From assembly GCA_031256525.1 (NCBI GenBank), contig JAIRQK010000013.1, forward strand, positions 1 to 6,463: a stretch of 6,463 bases of DNA, in the 5' to 3' direction. The notes below the pieces were generated by a model. The model was given only the letters and a program-made list of their open reading frames with translations. It was not told where the DNA came from and did not search any database. Source of the DNA: Campylobacteraceae bacterium (GTDB lineage Bacteria > Campylobacterota > Campylobacteria > Campylobacterales > Campylobacteraceae). Below, piece by piece: positions 1 to 5,829 of the stretch. The stretch's first letter is position 1. Each line of letters begins with the position of its first letter. The position numbers were made by a program, and so were the translations under genes.

Positions 1-108
1 TAATAGCCTCTCAACTAGACAAAAGATTTCCTATTGCTTATGTATCCTGCAAGTTCATTGCTGTGTCCACAAGGTCTTGTTGCTGGACACTTTGATGAGC
101 CAGCTGAA
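1..108. other. Unassigned DNA replacing the body of hydB
   Basis: This stretch follows directly on the N-terminal codons of hydB but bears no resemblance to a hydrogenase large subunit in any of the three minus-strand frames. By hand count it is about 41% G+C, against about 31% for the 120 bases of hydB next to it. It holds a hairpin-forming inverted repeat at 63-90. Short frames are open on both strands: plus-strand frames reach stops at about 95 and 142, and one minus-strand frame, rich in Gln with CTG, CAG and GTG codons, reads LAHQSVQQQDLVDTAMNL before a stop. None is long enough to identify. It could be the end of an insertion sequence, the product of a rearrangement, or foreign sequence joined during assembly. 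I did not recognise a transposase or terminal repeat. Confidence 0.5.
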
Positions 109-231
109 TCCTCTCCACAATGTCGCACTTGAATAAGCTTCTGTTACTTTGTTATTATCATCAACTACTACTTCAACCCTTAAATGACCTTCAATTCTTG
201 TTATAGGATCTATAATTATTTTTTTACTCAT
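55..231 (-). pseudogene. hydB: Truncated [NiFe] hydrogenase large subunit, N-terminus only
   Basis: The first 41 codons are clearly the start of a [NiFe] uptake hydrogenase large subunit: MSKKIIIDPITRIEGHLRVE, then a variable stretch, then AYSSATLWRG. The DPITRIEGH signature (residues 8-16) carries the conserved Glu14. In intact homologues LWRG is soon followed by an RDPRD-type motif and RICGVC, which gives the first two Cys ligands of the Ni-Fe site. Here the frame instead reads 17 unrelated residues and stops at TGA (57-55), giving 58 residues rather than the usual 550-600. The product could not bind the active site. The start is ATG at 231, with a GAGGA ribosome binding site upstream, 17 bases after the hydA stop, so the small-then-large subunit order of hydAB operons is kept. 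A simple frameshift does not explain the loss, because no minus-strand frame resumes the family. It is either a true broken gene or an assembly chimera. Confidence 0.8.
63..90. repeat. Inverted repeat, possible hairpin, near the hydB break
   Basis: The 7-base arms GTGTCCA (63-69) and TGGACAC (84-90) are exact reverse complements around a 14-base loop, and CAA/TTG (70-72 and 77-79) could extend the pairing with a bulge. The repeat lies about 20 bases inside the foreign segment. Hairpins near element ends are typical of some insertion sequence families such as IS200/IS605, but nothing else here supports that family, and chance is possible. Confidence 0.35.
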
Positions 232-248
232 TTTTTAAAATCCTCAAT

Positions 249-1397
249 TTATTTATTTTTATTTTTAAATGCAGTAACTGTTGCATGGGCAGCAATACCA
301 ATTGCTGTTAATGTCAATATCGCAATTCCAACTCTATCTGCAGTTGCATCAGCACCAAGTCCGTAAAGAGTATTGAATCTTCTATCAGCCATAGGCTCTT
401 CAAAAGGTCCCATAGTGTCCCAAAAATCAGGCTCGCTACAACCTATACAGCCATGTCCTGCTTGAACTGGCCAAGATGTATGTTGGTTAAATCTCTCTCT
501 TGAACAATTGTTAAAAGTATATGGTCCTTTACAACCAACTTTATATAAGCAATAGCCTTGTTTTGCACCTTCATCACCAAATCTTTGAACAAATTCTCCT
601 GCGTCAAAACGACCTCTTCTTTCACACAAATCATGAATTCTAAGACCGTAAGCCCATTTTGGACGATTAAATACATCAAGTGCTGGAAGCGTTCCAAATA
701 AAATGTAATGGAGCACATTTCCAACAATATTTTTTTCACTTGGAGGACAACCTGGAACATTTATAACAGGCTTATTTGTAATTTTGCTTAATGGTTGTGA
801 ATTTGTAGGATTTGGGTGAGCTGCTTGAATTCCACCAAAACTTGAACAAGTTCCAATTGCAAATATTGCCGCAGCGTTATTTGCTGCTTCTTTTGCACTT
901 TTTTGTCCTGTTTCTCCGTGTCCACCAATAGTTAAGTAAAAATCACTACTACCAGCAGGTATTCCGCCCTCAACCATTAAAATATATTTTCCTTTGTGTT
1001 CTTCAATAGCTTCTTTTAAGTTATGCTCAGCTTGCCACCCAAATGCAGCCATAATAGTTTCATGGTATTTTAAAGATATATAATCAAAAATTAAACTATC
1101 AATGGTAGGCGTATCCGTCCTTAATAAACTCTCGCTACAACCAGTACACTCAGCCATATGCAACCAAATAACTGGAAGCCTGTCGCTTACTTCTGCTGCT
1201 TGTGCAATAAGTGGAGAGAATGACGCAGGAAGAGAGAGCATTGCTGTCATAGAAGCTGCCCATTTCATAAAATCACGACGCGAAACTCCATTTTCACTTA
1301 TCAAATCTTGTATCGATCTCTCCTCTTTTAACTTAGGAAGATTAGATATCTCTTTGATCCTTTGTGAAAGCCTGTGGTACAAATTTTGTTGTTCCAT
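249..1397 (-). CDS. hydA: [NiFe] uptake hydrogenase small subunit, Tat-exported, membrane-anchored
   Basis: This 382-residue electron-transfer subunit of a periplasm-facing, H2-oxidising hydrogenase passes electrons from the Ni-Fe site through three Fe-S clusters to a membrane cytochrome b and menaquinone. Features in order: a long N-region with the twin-arginine motif SRRDFMK (39-45) and a hydrophobic stretch to about residue 68; proximal-cluster ligands Cys84, Cys87 (CTGC), Cys184 and Cys217; distal ligands His255, Cys258, Cys283 and Cys289; medial ligands Cys298, Cys317 and Cys320; and a C-terminal membrane helix at about 356-377. Positions 86 and 189, where O2-tolerant enzymes have two extra Cys, are Gly, so a standard O2-sensitive group 1b-like enzyme is inferred. 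The ATG at 1397 is preferred because AGGAG lies 5 bases upstream; an in-frame ATG at 1418 would add 7 residues but sits before that site. The gene looks intact although its partner hydB is not. Confidence 0.95.
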   Translation of the reverse strand: MEQQNLYHRLSQRIKEISNLPKLKEERSIQDLISENGVSRRDFMKWAASMTAMLSLPASFSPLIAQAAEVSDRLPVIWLHMAECTGCSESLLRTDTPTIDSLIFDYISLKYHETIMAAFGWQAEHNLKEAIEEHKGKYILMVEGGIPAGSSDFYLTIGGHGETGQKSAKEAANNAAAIFAIGTCSSFGGIQAAHPNPTNSQPLSKITNKPVINVPGCPPSEKNIVGNVLHYILFGTLPALDVFNRPKWAYGLRIHDLCERRGRFDAGEFVQRFGDEGAKQGYCLYKVGCKGPYTFNNCSRERFNQHTSWPVQAGHGCIGCSEPDFWDTMGPFEEPMADRRFNTLYGLGADATADRVGIAILTLTAIGIAAHATVTAFKNKNK

Positions 1398-1402
1398 AAA
1401 TA

Positions 1403-1407
1403 CTCCT
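1403..1407 (-). promoter_or_regulatory. hydA ribosome binding site
   Basis: AGGAG on the minus strand lies 5 bases before the ATG at 1397. It decides the hydA start, because the alternative ATG at 1418 lies upstream of it. Confidence 0.75.
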
Positions 1408-1442
1408 AAAATATTCAATTTTTAGATTTTTGAATTGCTACA

Positions 1443-1448
1443 ATTATA
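1443..1448 (-). promoter_or_regulatory. Candidate -10 box of the hydAB promoter
   Basis: The minus strand has a perfect TATAAT here, about 45 bases before the hydA ATG. The upstream -35 position holds only a T-rich run (about 1466-1471), with more T-rich DNA at 1471-1490. Epsilonproteobacterial sigma-70 promoters typically have a good -10 box, no clear -35 box and T-rich upstream DNA, so this fits. A second TATAAT at 1461-1466 is an alternative. I saw no sigma-54 -24/-12 motif. Confidence 0.5.
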
Positions 1449-1547
1449 ATCTCACAAAATATTATAAAAAATAAAAGGTAAAAAAAACTTTACTCAAAGA
1501 GATTTTAAACATATAAATAAGTGAATAAATGAAACAAAAAAATAGGA

Positions 1548-1559
1548 TAATATTACTCT
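1548..1559. repeat. Direct repeat copy 1, TAATATTACTCT
   Basis: This 12-base sequence recurs exactly at 1639-1650, 91 bases away in the same orientation. It begins with the 8-base palindrome TAATATTA. A pair of such sites upstream of hydA could be an operator, but in DNA this AT-rich chance repeats are fairly likely. Confidence 0.35.
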
Positions 1560-1617
1560 TCAATATATCACAATCTATCATTAAATTCACAAAGTTTATG
1601 TTGCATCAATATGAGCT

Positions 1618-1630
1618 ATAGTAATACTAT
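1618..1630. repeat. Short palindrome ATAGTA-A-TACTAT
   Basis: Two exact 6-base arms flank one central base, a dyad layout suited to a dimeric DNA-binding protein. It lies between the two direct repeats. No regulator family is recognised from it. Confidence 0.3.
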
Positions 1631-1638
1631 CTTTTCAT

Positions 1639-1650
1639 TAATATTACTCT
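1639..1650. repeat. Direct repeat copy 2, TAATATTACTCT
   Basis: This is the second exact copy of the 12-base repeat at 1548-1559. It lies 9 bases after the palindrome at 1618-1630 and 18 bases before the large inverted repeat at 1669-1707. Confidence 0.35.
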
Positions 1651-1668
1651 CTTATTCATTATATACAT

Positions 1669-1707
1669 AATATTATAACGGTAAAATTAATTTTACCTTA
1701 TAATATT
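1669..1707 (-). terminator. Large AT-rich inverted repeat, likely transcript end
   Basis: The core GGTAAAATTAATTTTACC (1680-1697) is an 18-base perfect palindrome. Outside it, ten bases on the left (1669-1678) pair exactly with ten on the right (1698-1707), with only C1679 unpaired, giving a stem of about 19 base pairs. It overlaps the stop codon of the 200-residue gene (TAA at 1700-1698), so it is well placed to end or stabilise the proS-to-unknown-gene transcript. Neither side has a clear run of T residues, so a classic Rho-independent terminator is not certain. A cruciform or protein-binding site remains possible. Confidence 0.5.
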
Positions 1708-2300
1708 TTCTCATATTTAAAATAGCTTTCTAATTTTTTATGAGAAAATGCCTTATCATACATATGTAACTCTTGCCAAGTTTTGCCAATAAGCCCTTTT
1801 TTGCACATCATATTCTCATTTTCATAAATTTCAAAAACAAATTTAAGTGCCACTCTTAATAAAACATAATATTGAAAAGATGTCAAAGTATCTATGAGTT
1901 TTAAAATATTGAAATATTCGCCAACTCTTATCTTCCGCTCATCTACAACCTCTTCTTTCCAAATTCTCTTTGCAAAATCGTGTTGATACTCAATAGAGTT
2001 TTCAGGATGAAGCATAAAATGTCTAAACTCTCTCATAAAATTATCTTTTGTCGGAACAGATCTCTTATTATTAAGAAAAAGATAGACACAAATACTAAAT
2101 AGATCATCAACCAAAACACCTTTCTGAGAAAGCTCTAATTTTGTTTGATTCTCAACTTCAACTTGCTCCCTTAGATACTCTAAGTGTGTAGCTCGCCAAT
2201 TCTTTAGCTTTTCATTCTTTATGCACTTTTGCCACTCTACAAGAGTTGGTCTTGGAATACAAAATCTGTTAACCAAAGGTTGAAATACCTGCCTAATCAT
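1698..2300 (-). CDS. Uncharacterised 200-residue protein, possible DNA-binding N-terminus
   Basis: I do not recognise this family. The protein is soluble-looking, with no signal peptide or convincing membrane helix, and is rich in Lys, Glu, Phe and Tyr. Residues 9-25 (LVNRFCIPRPTLVEWQK) followed by NWR (35-37) resemble the helix-turn-helix pattern in which a short IP-x-TL-x-W segment forms the recognition helix; this is weak inference. The rest appears helical, with a hydrophobic stretch SFQYYVLLRVALKFVFEIYE (141-160) that is probably a buried helix. The ATG at 2300 has AAAGGA 6-7 bases upstream. It begins 31 bases after ubiD on the same strand, so it is probably the last gene of that transcription unit. 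In C. jejuni, as I recall, flaG follows ubiD instead. A link to the downstream hydrogenase genes is possible but unproven. Confidence 0.8.
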   Translation of the reverse strand: MIRQVFQPLVNRFCIPRPTLVEWQKCIKNEKLKNWRATHLEYLREQVEVENQTKLELSQKGVLVDDLFSICVYLFLNNKRSVPTKDNFMREFRHFMLHPENSIEYQHDFAKRIWKEEVVDERKIRVGEYFNILKLIDTLTSFQYYVLLRVALKFVFEIYENENMMCKKGLIGKTWQELHMYDKAFSHKKLESYFKYEKIL

Positions 2301-2331
2301 AATACATCCTTTCTTGTGTTTATTACACGAA

Positions 2332-4149
2332 TTAAATCCAATATTTTCTCAAAAGCTCTTCATCAACATCAATCAAACCTCGTTTTTGTAAAGATCCAAT
2401 GACGCCCTTATCACACTCTACGCTCTGTGGCCAAACCCTTAAATAGTTATCAAACTCCCTGTTTTTGCTTGTTGCATCAATACCAAAAATATCATCATCG
2501 ATAAACAAATCCCTTTGTGCGTCAATATTATTAACAACTTTCCAAACAAGCATATATGGATTTGTAACAGTATCCTTATCATAGTCAACAAAAACTAAAA
2601 GTCTCGTATTATTTTTAAATATTTTTAATTTTTCAAAAATATTTCTTACATTTTCCTCTTTTTTAACAGCAATTACACAAATTGGTGTTTTTGTATCTAT
2701 CTCATATTGGCAGAGACTTTTAACACTTTTTTCCACATCAGCCATTTTGCGAAATAGTTCGTTATCGTTTATAATCTCTCTTTGAGCGACTTCAACTTCC
2801 TCTCCTGTACAATCAATGCCGAGTTTACCGCCATATCCACTAATATTTGAAGCATGATCAAGCACATCACAAACACCTTCACTTATTAAAATATTTTTTT
2901 TATCAATTCTATTTAAAATATATTTTGTGATATTTTTATAATCATCAAGTTGCGGTGCATTTTCATCAACAAATATAGCATGTTTTACAAAACTCATCTG
3001 TCCAACGCCCCAAAAAGCGTGCATAAACTGTTTTGCATGTCCATAATATTGCGGAGACATTTTTGCCAAAATAAGATTGTGGAAAACACCATTTTCTGGC
3101 ATTTTATAGTCAATCAAATCAGGTGTCGTTGTTTTTAGTAATGGCAAAAATATTCTCTCAGTTGCATATCCCATATATTTATCTTCTAATGGTGGTTTGC
3201 CTACAACTGTAGCGTGATACACAGGCTCATGTTTGCTTGTTATGCATGTAACATTCATAGCTGGATACTCTTCTTTTGGCGTATAAAAACCAGTATGATC
3301 TCCAAATGGTCCCTCTAATGACACAACTTTTGGGTCAACATATCCCTCTAAAACGATATCGGCATCGTATGGAATATATATCTCATTTGTTAATGATTTT
3401 ACAAGTTTTGCATTTTTCTCTTTAATAATTCCATACAATAAAAGCTCGAAAAAACCATTTGGCATTGGCGCTTGTCCGCACCAAATATAAAGCGGATCGC
3501 CACCAATTGCAACAGAAACCGGCATTTTAACACCAGCTTTTTTATACTCGTGAAAAAAATGCATTCCATCTTTATGAATTTGCCAATGCATTCCAAGATG
3601 ATTTTTATCGTAAACTTGAAGTCTATACATTCCAAGATTTTGTCTTTTTCCATCTAAACTTTGAGTATAAACTTGCCCCATAGTTATAAAAGGACCAGCA
3701 TCTTTTGACCAAGTTGTCAAAATAGGAAGGTTATATAAATTTACCTTTTCATCTTTTTTTATAAACTCTTGACAAAGCCCTTTTCCTTTTATGCGTTTTG
3801 GCGGAACATTTTTTAGAGAGACCATTTTTGCCAAAAACTCCGCCTTTGCTGCAATACCTGATGGCATTTTCATCTTTATAAGCTCTTCAATTTCATTTGA
3901 AATTTCATCAACTTTTCTACCAAATATAATCTCTACTGCCTTATGGGAACAAAAAGTATTCATCAGTACTGGCATAGGAAACTCTTTTCCAAGTCTCTTA
4001 CTTATAGGTTTTAAAAATAGGAGTGCTTTCGAGTCGCTCTTTTTTGCTTCAATGTACGCAATATGGGACATTTCCAAGTCAATATCAACAGGTTCACCAA
4101 TAACTCTTAAAAGACCATTCTCTTTTAGTAAATCAATCGTATTTTGCAT
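2332..4149 (-). CDS. ubiD: UbiD-family decarboxylase of menaquinone biosynthesis
   Basis: This 605-residue cytosolic prenylated-FMN decarboxylase is of the long, SCO4490-like menaquinone type (sometimes called mqnL), rather than the roughly 500-residue E. coli UbiD type. In organisms using the futalosine pathway it is thought to remove a carboxyl group late in menaquinone synthesis, working with a UbiX-like flavin prenyltransferase not present here. Visible signatures are NLGMYRLQV (171-179), supplying the Asn and Arg of the cofactor and metal site; His188 and His192 in a GMHWQIH segment; Glu268 in VLEG; and EGPFGDHTGFY (279-289), the family's catalytic-acid motif. The C-terminal 200 or so residues are the extension expected for the long group. 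The ATG at 4149 is preceded by AAGGGA about 5 bases upstream and by the hemC stop 9 bases away, indicating co-transcription. Substrate assignment rests on family and phylum, not on direct evidence. Confidence 0.93.
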   Translation of the reverse strand: MQNTIDLLKENGLLRVIGEPVDIDLEMSHIAYIEAKKSDSKALLFLKPISKRLGKEFPMPVLMNTFCSHKAVEIIFGRKVDEISNEIEELIKMKMPSGIAAKAEFLAKMVSLKNVPPKRIKGKGLCQEFIKKDEKVNLYNLPILTTWSKDAGPFITMGQVYTQSLDGKRQNLGMYRLQVYDKNHLGMHWQIHKDGMHFFHEYKKAGVKMPVSVAIGGDPLYIWCGQAPMPNGFFELLLYGIIKEKNAKLVKSLTNEIYIPYDADIVLEGYVDPKVVSLEGPFGDHTGFYTPKEEYPAMNVTCITSKHEPVYHATVVGKPPLEDKYMGYATERIFLPLLKTTTPDLIDYKMPENGVFHNLILAKMSPQYYGHAKQFMHAFWGVGQMSFVKHAIFVDENAPQLDDYKNITKYILNRIDKKNILISEGVCDVLDHASNISGYGGKLGIDCTGEEVEVAQREIINDNELFRKMADVEKSVKSLCQYEIDTKTPICVIAVKKEENVRNIFEKLKIFKNNTRLLVFVDYDKDTVTNPYMLVWKVVNNIDAQRDLFIDDDIFGIDATSKNREFDNYLRVWPQSVECDKGVIGSLQKRGLIDVDEELLRKYWI

Positions 4150-4158
4150 AAAATCCCT

Positions 4159-5106
4159 TTAGCTAAAAATTGTGCTCATAGCCATTGCTTCAGCAGCCTT
4201 AAGTATCTCTTTTGCACCTTTTTCTATGAAAATATCGGCAAGTTTTGAGCCTATACCTTCATAATTTTCTACACTATCTTTATGTTCTATGTGCAGACAG
4301 TTTGTTCCATCAGGAAGTCCAACTATCGCACTTACAAAAATAGAGTCTTTGTCCAAAACTGCATTTATACCTATTGGAACTTGGCAACCGCCATTTAATT
4401 TAGCGATAAAATCCCTCTCCACCCTCGTTTCAATTACTGATTTTTTATCATTTAAAAAACTTACTATCTCCTCAATTTTTACATCATCAACAATTTCAAT
4501 TCCCAAAGCCGCTTGTCCCATAGCAGGTATCATATAATCCAAGCCTATAGGAGAAAAACAGTTCACTTCTTTTTGAAGCTCAAGCCTTTTTATTCCAGCA
4601 GTTGCAAGTAAAATCGCATCATATTCACCGTTTTTTAATTTTTGAATTCTTGTATTGACATTTCCTCTTAAATTTTTTACAATTAAATCTGGTCTATTTT
4701 TAAGAAGTTGCATTCTGCGTCTTAAACTTGTCGTACCAACAACTGCACCTTTTGGCAAAGCATCAATATTTTCATATCTTTCTGACAAAATCGCATCTCT
4801 TACGTCTTCTCTTTTTGTGATAACTCCAAGTTTTAGACCTTTTGGAAACTCAACTGGAACATCTTTTAAGCTGTGAACAGCTATGTGTGCTTTACCATTT
4901 AGCATTGCATCTTCAAGCTCTTTTGTAAAAAGCCCTTTTCCACCAATTTTTGCAAGAGGAGTATCAAGAATTTTATCCCCTTTTGTCTTCATAACCTTAA
5001 GTTTCACGCACAAATATGGATATTTATCCTCTAAAGAAGACTTTATGTGTTCGGACTGCCAAAGAGCAAGTTTGCTTCCTCTTGTTGCTATTATTAACTC
5101 TTTCAT
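4159..5106 (-). CDS. hemC: Porphobilinogen deaminase (hydroxymethylbilane synthase)
   Basis: This 315-residue cytosolic enzyme joins four porphobilinogen molecules into hydroxymethylbilane on the way to haem and other tetrapyrroles. Signatures are ATRGSKLALWQ near the N-terminus, KGLFTKELE (58-66), HSLKDVP (78-84) with catalytic Asp82, TSLRRR (126-131) and NLRGNVNTR (145-153) for binding the growing pyrrole chain, and NGGCQVPIG (238-246) in which Cys241 carries the dipyrromethane cofactor. Length and all key residues are normal. Its ATG overlaps the stop codon of the preceding gene (ATGA), with GAAGAGAG just upstream, so translation is probably coupled. Haem is needed for the cytochromes of the respiratory chain, including the usual cytochrome b partner of the hydrogenase encoded further along. 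Confidence 0.97.
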   Translation of the reverse strand: MKELIIATRGSKLALWQSEHIKSSLEDKYPYLCVKLKVMKTKGDKILDTPLAKIGGKGLFTKELEDAMLNGKAHIAVHSLKDVPVEFPKGLKLGVITKREDVRDAILSERYENIDALPKGAVVGTTSLRRRMQLLKNRPDLIVKNLRGNVNTRIQKLKNGEYDAILLATAGIKRLELQKEVNCFSPIGLDYMIPAMGQAALGIEIVDDVKIEEIVSFLNDKKSVIETRVERDFIAKLNGGCQVPIGINAVLDKDSIFVSAIVGLPDGTNCLHIEHKDSVENYEGIGSKLADIFIEKGAKEILKAAEAMAMSTIFS

Positions 5107-5453
5107 TTGCTCTCTTCTACTATATTTTTACTATTTTCATTTTTTTTAAGCAGCTCTTCTTTTAGACTTTTTTTACTCTCTATCTCTATAAAATCTCTGC
5201 TTATTGACACATTATCGGAAAAAACAACATCACTCATCAAAATATCTCTCTCTTGAATATTATATTTTAAACTTATAAAATATGCACTCCACCCATTTGG
5301 ATAATCAAGCTGCTTGATATCATTTATCTGAAACTCTTTTATGTTGTATCTACTAAGTGAAGCTACAAAATAATCTTCAAGTCTTTTCTCTATGGAGTTA
5401 GCAAACAATAAAGAACAACTACTTATTGCCATTATCAACAATAATTTCAACAT
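5103..5453 (-). CDS. Small exported protein of unknown function
   Basis: The predicted product is 116 residues. It begins with a signal peptide, MLKLLLIMAISSCSLLFA, with a likely signal peptidase I site just before NSIEK; ISSC inside it also loosely fits a lipobox, so a lipoprotein is possible. The mature part has a beta-rich look, including YPNGWSAYFISLKYN and MSDVVFSDNVSISRDFI, and ends in a charged Lys/Glu tail. The middle faintly recalls the N-terminal dimerisation domain of DsbC-like disulfide isomerases, but there is no thioredoxin domain or CXXC motif, so I assign no function. The ATG at 5453 is chosen over one at 5507 because AAGGAGGAG lies 7 bases before it and because only this start puts the signal peptide at the N-terminus. 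It overlaps the end of fxsA by 35 bases and hemC by 4. Confidence 0.8.
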   Translation of the reverse strand: MLKLLLIMAISSCSLLFANSIEKRLEDYFVASLSRYNIKEFQINDIKQLDYPNGWSAYFISLKYNIQERDILMSDVVFSDNVSISRDFIEIESKKSLKEELLKKNENSKNIVEESK

Positions 5454-5829
5454 CAATAATCTCCTCCTTGTTTTTGCTCTCTTTGGAGTGTTTATCATTA
5501 TACGCATCTATTTTTGGTGTTATTAAAATTGAGACAACAAGCAAAATTAGACCCAATATATCGCCAAAAAAACCCGGAAAAATGAGCAATATCGCTGCAA
5601 AAATTCTAAGAATTGCAGAAATTCCGATAGCTATAAACGATGAAGCTTTTCCTAAAACATTTTGCATAATTTCAGCAATTTTAAAAGGTGTCTTAAAAAT
5701 TAAAATAATTCCAAAAATAGCCGTAAAAACAATAGTTAAAAATGTAAAGAAAAAACCAATCTCAGAAGCAATAGTTATTGTTACATAAACCTCAACAAAA
5801 AGATAGGCTAAAAACAAAATCGCTTTCAA
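5419..5829 (-). CDS. fxsA: FxsA-family integral membrane protein
   Basis: This is a 136-residue inner-membrane protein. FxsA of E. coli is known for relieving F-plasmid exclusion of phage T7 when overproduced; its normal role is unclear. Hydrophobic helices are visible at about 3-24, 26-45, 63-82 and 84-102, followed by a charged cytoplasmic-type tail. The family signature near the last helix pair is present as LLIFPGFFGDILGLILL (81-97), matching the PGF-x-x-D-x-LG pattern. The start is TTG at 5829, overlapping the proS stop as TTGA, with AAGGA 9 bases upstream; no ATG lies near enough to serve. As I recall, the same position between proS and hemC is occupied by a related membrane protein in C. 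jejuni. Its 3' end overlaps the small exported protein by 35 bases. Confidence 0.9.
   Translation of the reverse strand: MKAILFLAYLFVEVYVTITIASEIGFFFTFLTIVFTAIFGIILIFKTPFKIAEIMQNVLGKASSFIAIGISAILRIFAAILLIFPGFFGDILGLILLVVSILITPKIDAYNDKHSKESKNKEEIIDVEIIVDNGNK
5461..5469 (-). promoter_or_regulatory. Strong ribosome binding site inside fxsA
   Basis: AAGGAGGAG lies 7 bases before the ATG at 5453, within the coding sequence of the upstream gene, where it encodes Lys-Glu-Glu. It fixes the start of the small exported protein. Confidence 0.75.

Larger units (their letters stand above)
1398..1697. other. 300-base intergenic region upstream of hydA
   Basis: This very AT-rich gap separates hydA from the unknown 200-residue gene. 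It contains the hydA ribosome binding site and promoter candidate (1403-1466), a pair of 12-base direct repeats (1548-1559 and 1639-1650), a 13-base palindrome (1618-1630) and most of the large inverted repeat at 1669-1707. The only short plus-strand frame, about 30 codons at 1529-1621, has no ribosome binding site. I see no tRNA, riboswitch or convincing small gene. Its length and repeats suggest regulatory DNA for the hydrogenase operon. Confidence 0.6.

Noticed and set aside
55..108. The tail LIKVSSNKTLWTQQ of the truncated hydB frame slightly resembles the normal continuation (a Lys, then FTQR-like residues).
   Set aside because: The conserved RDPRD and RICGVC residues are absent, a stop follows at once, and base composition changes at the junction, so the resemblance is taken as chance.
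443..760. Minus-strand 105-codon frame within hydA.
   Set aside because: It overlaps the Fe-S ligand region of an intact hydA in a different frame and has no recognisable protein features.
1395..1418. Longer hydA start at ATG 1418, adding MNILGVF.
   Set aside because: The AGGAG site lies between this ATG and the one at 1397, which it serves with ideal spacing.
1102..1425. Plus-strand open frame of 107 codons opposite hydA, and similar open frames opposite ubiD, hemC, fxsA and proS.
   Set aside because: They are antisense to genes with clear family signatures and show no family features or ribosome binding sites of their own.
1529..1621. Plus-strand frame of about 30 codons starting MKQKNRIILLF in the hydA upstream region.
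   Set aside because: There is no ribosome binding site upstream, the composition simply reflects AT-rich DNA, and it runs against every other gene.
1639..1707. Nickel-regulator (NikR) type operator in the hydA upstream region.
   Set aside because: The Helicobacter-type consensus is so degenerate and AT-rich that many places here fit loosely; no site stood out.
5454..5507. Longer start at ATG 5507 for the small exported protein.
   Set aside because: It would put a basic stretch of 18 residues before the signal peptide and ignore the strong ribosome binding site at 5461-5469.
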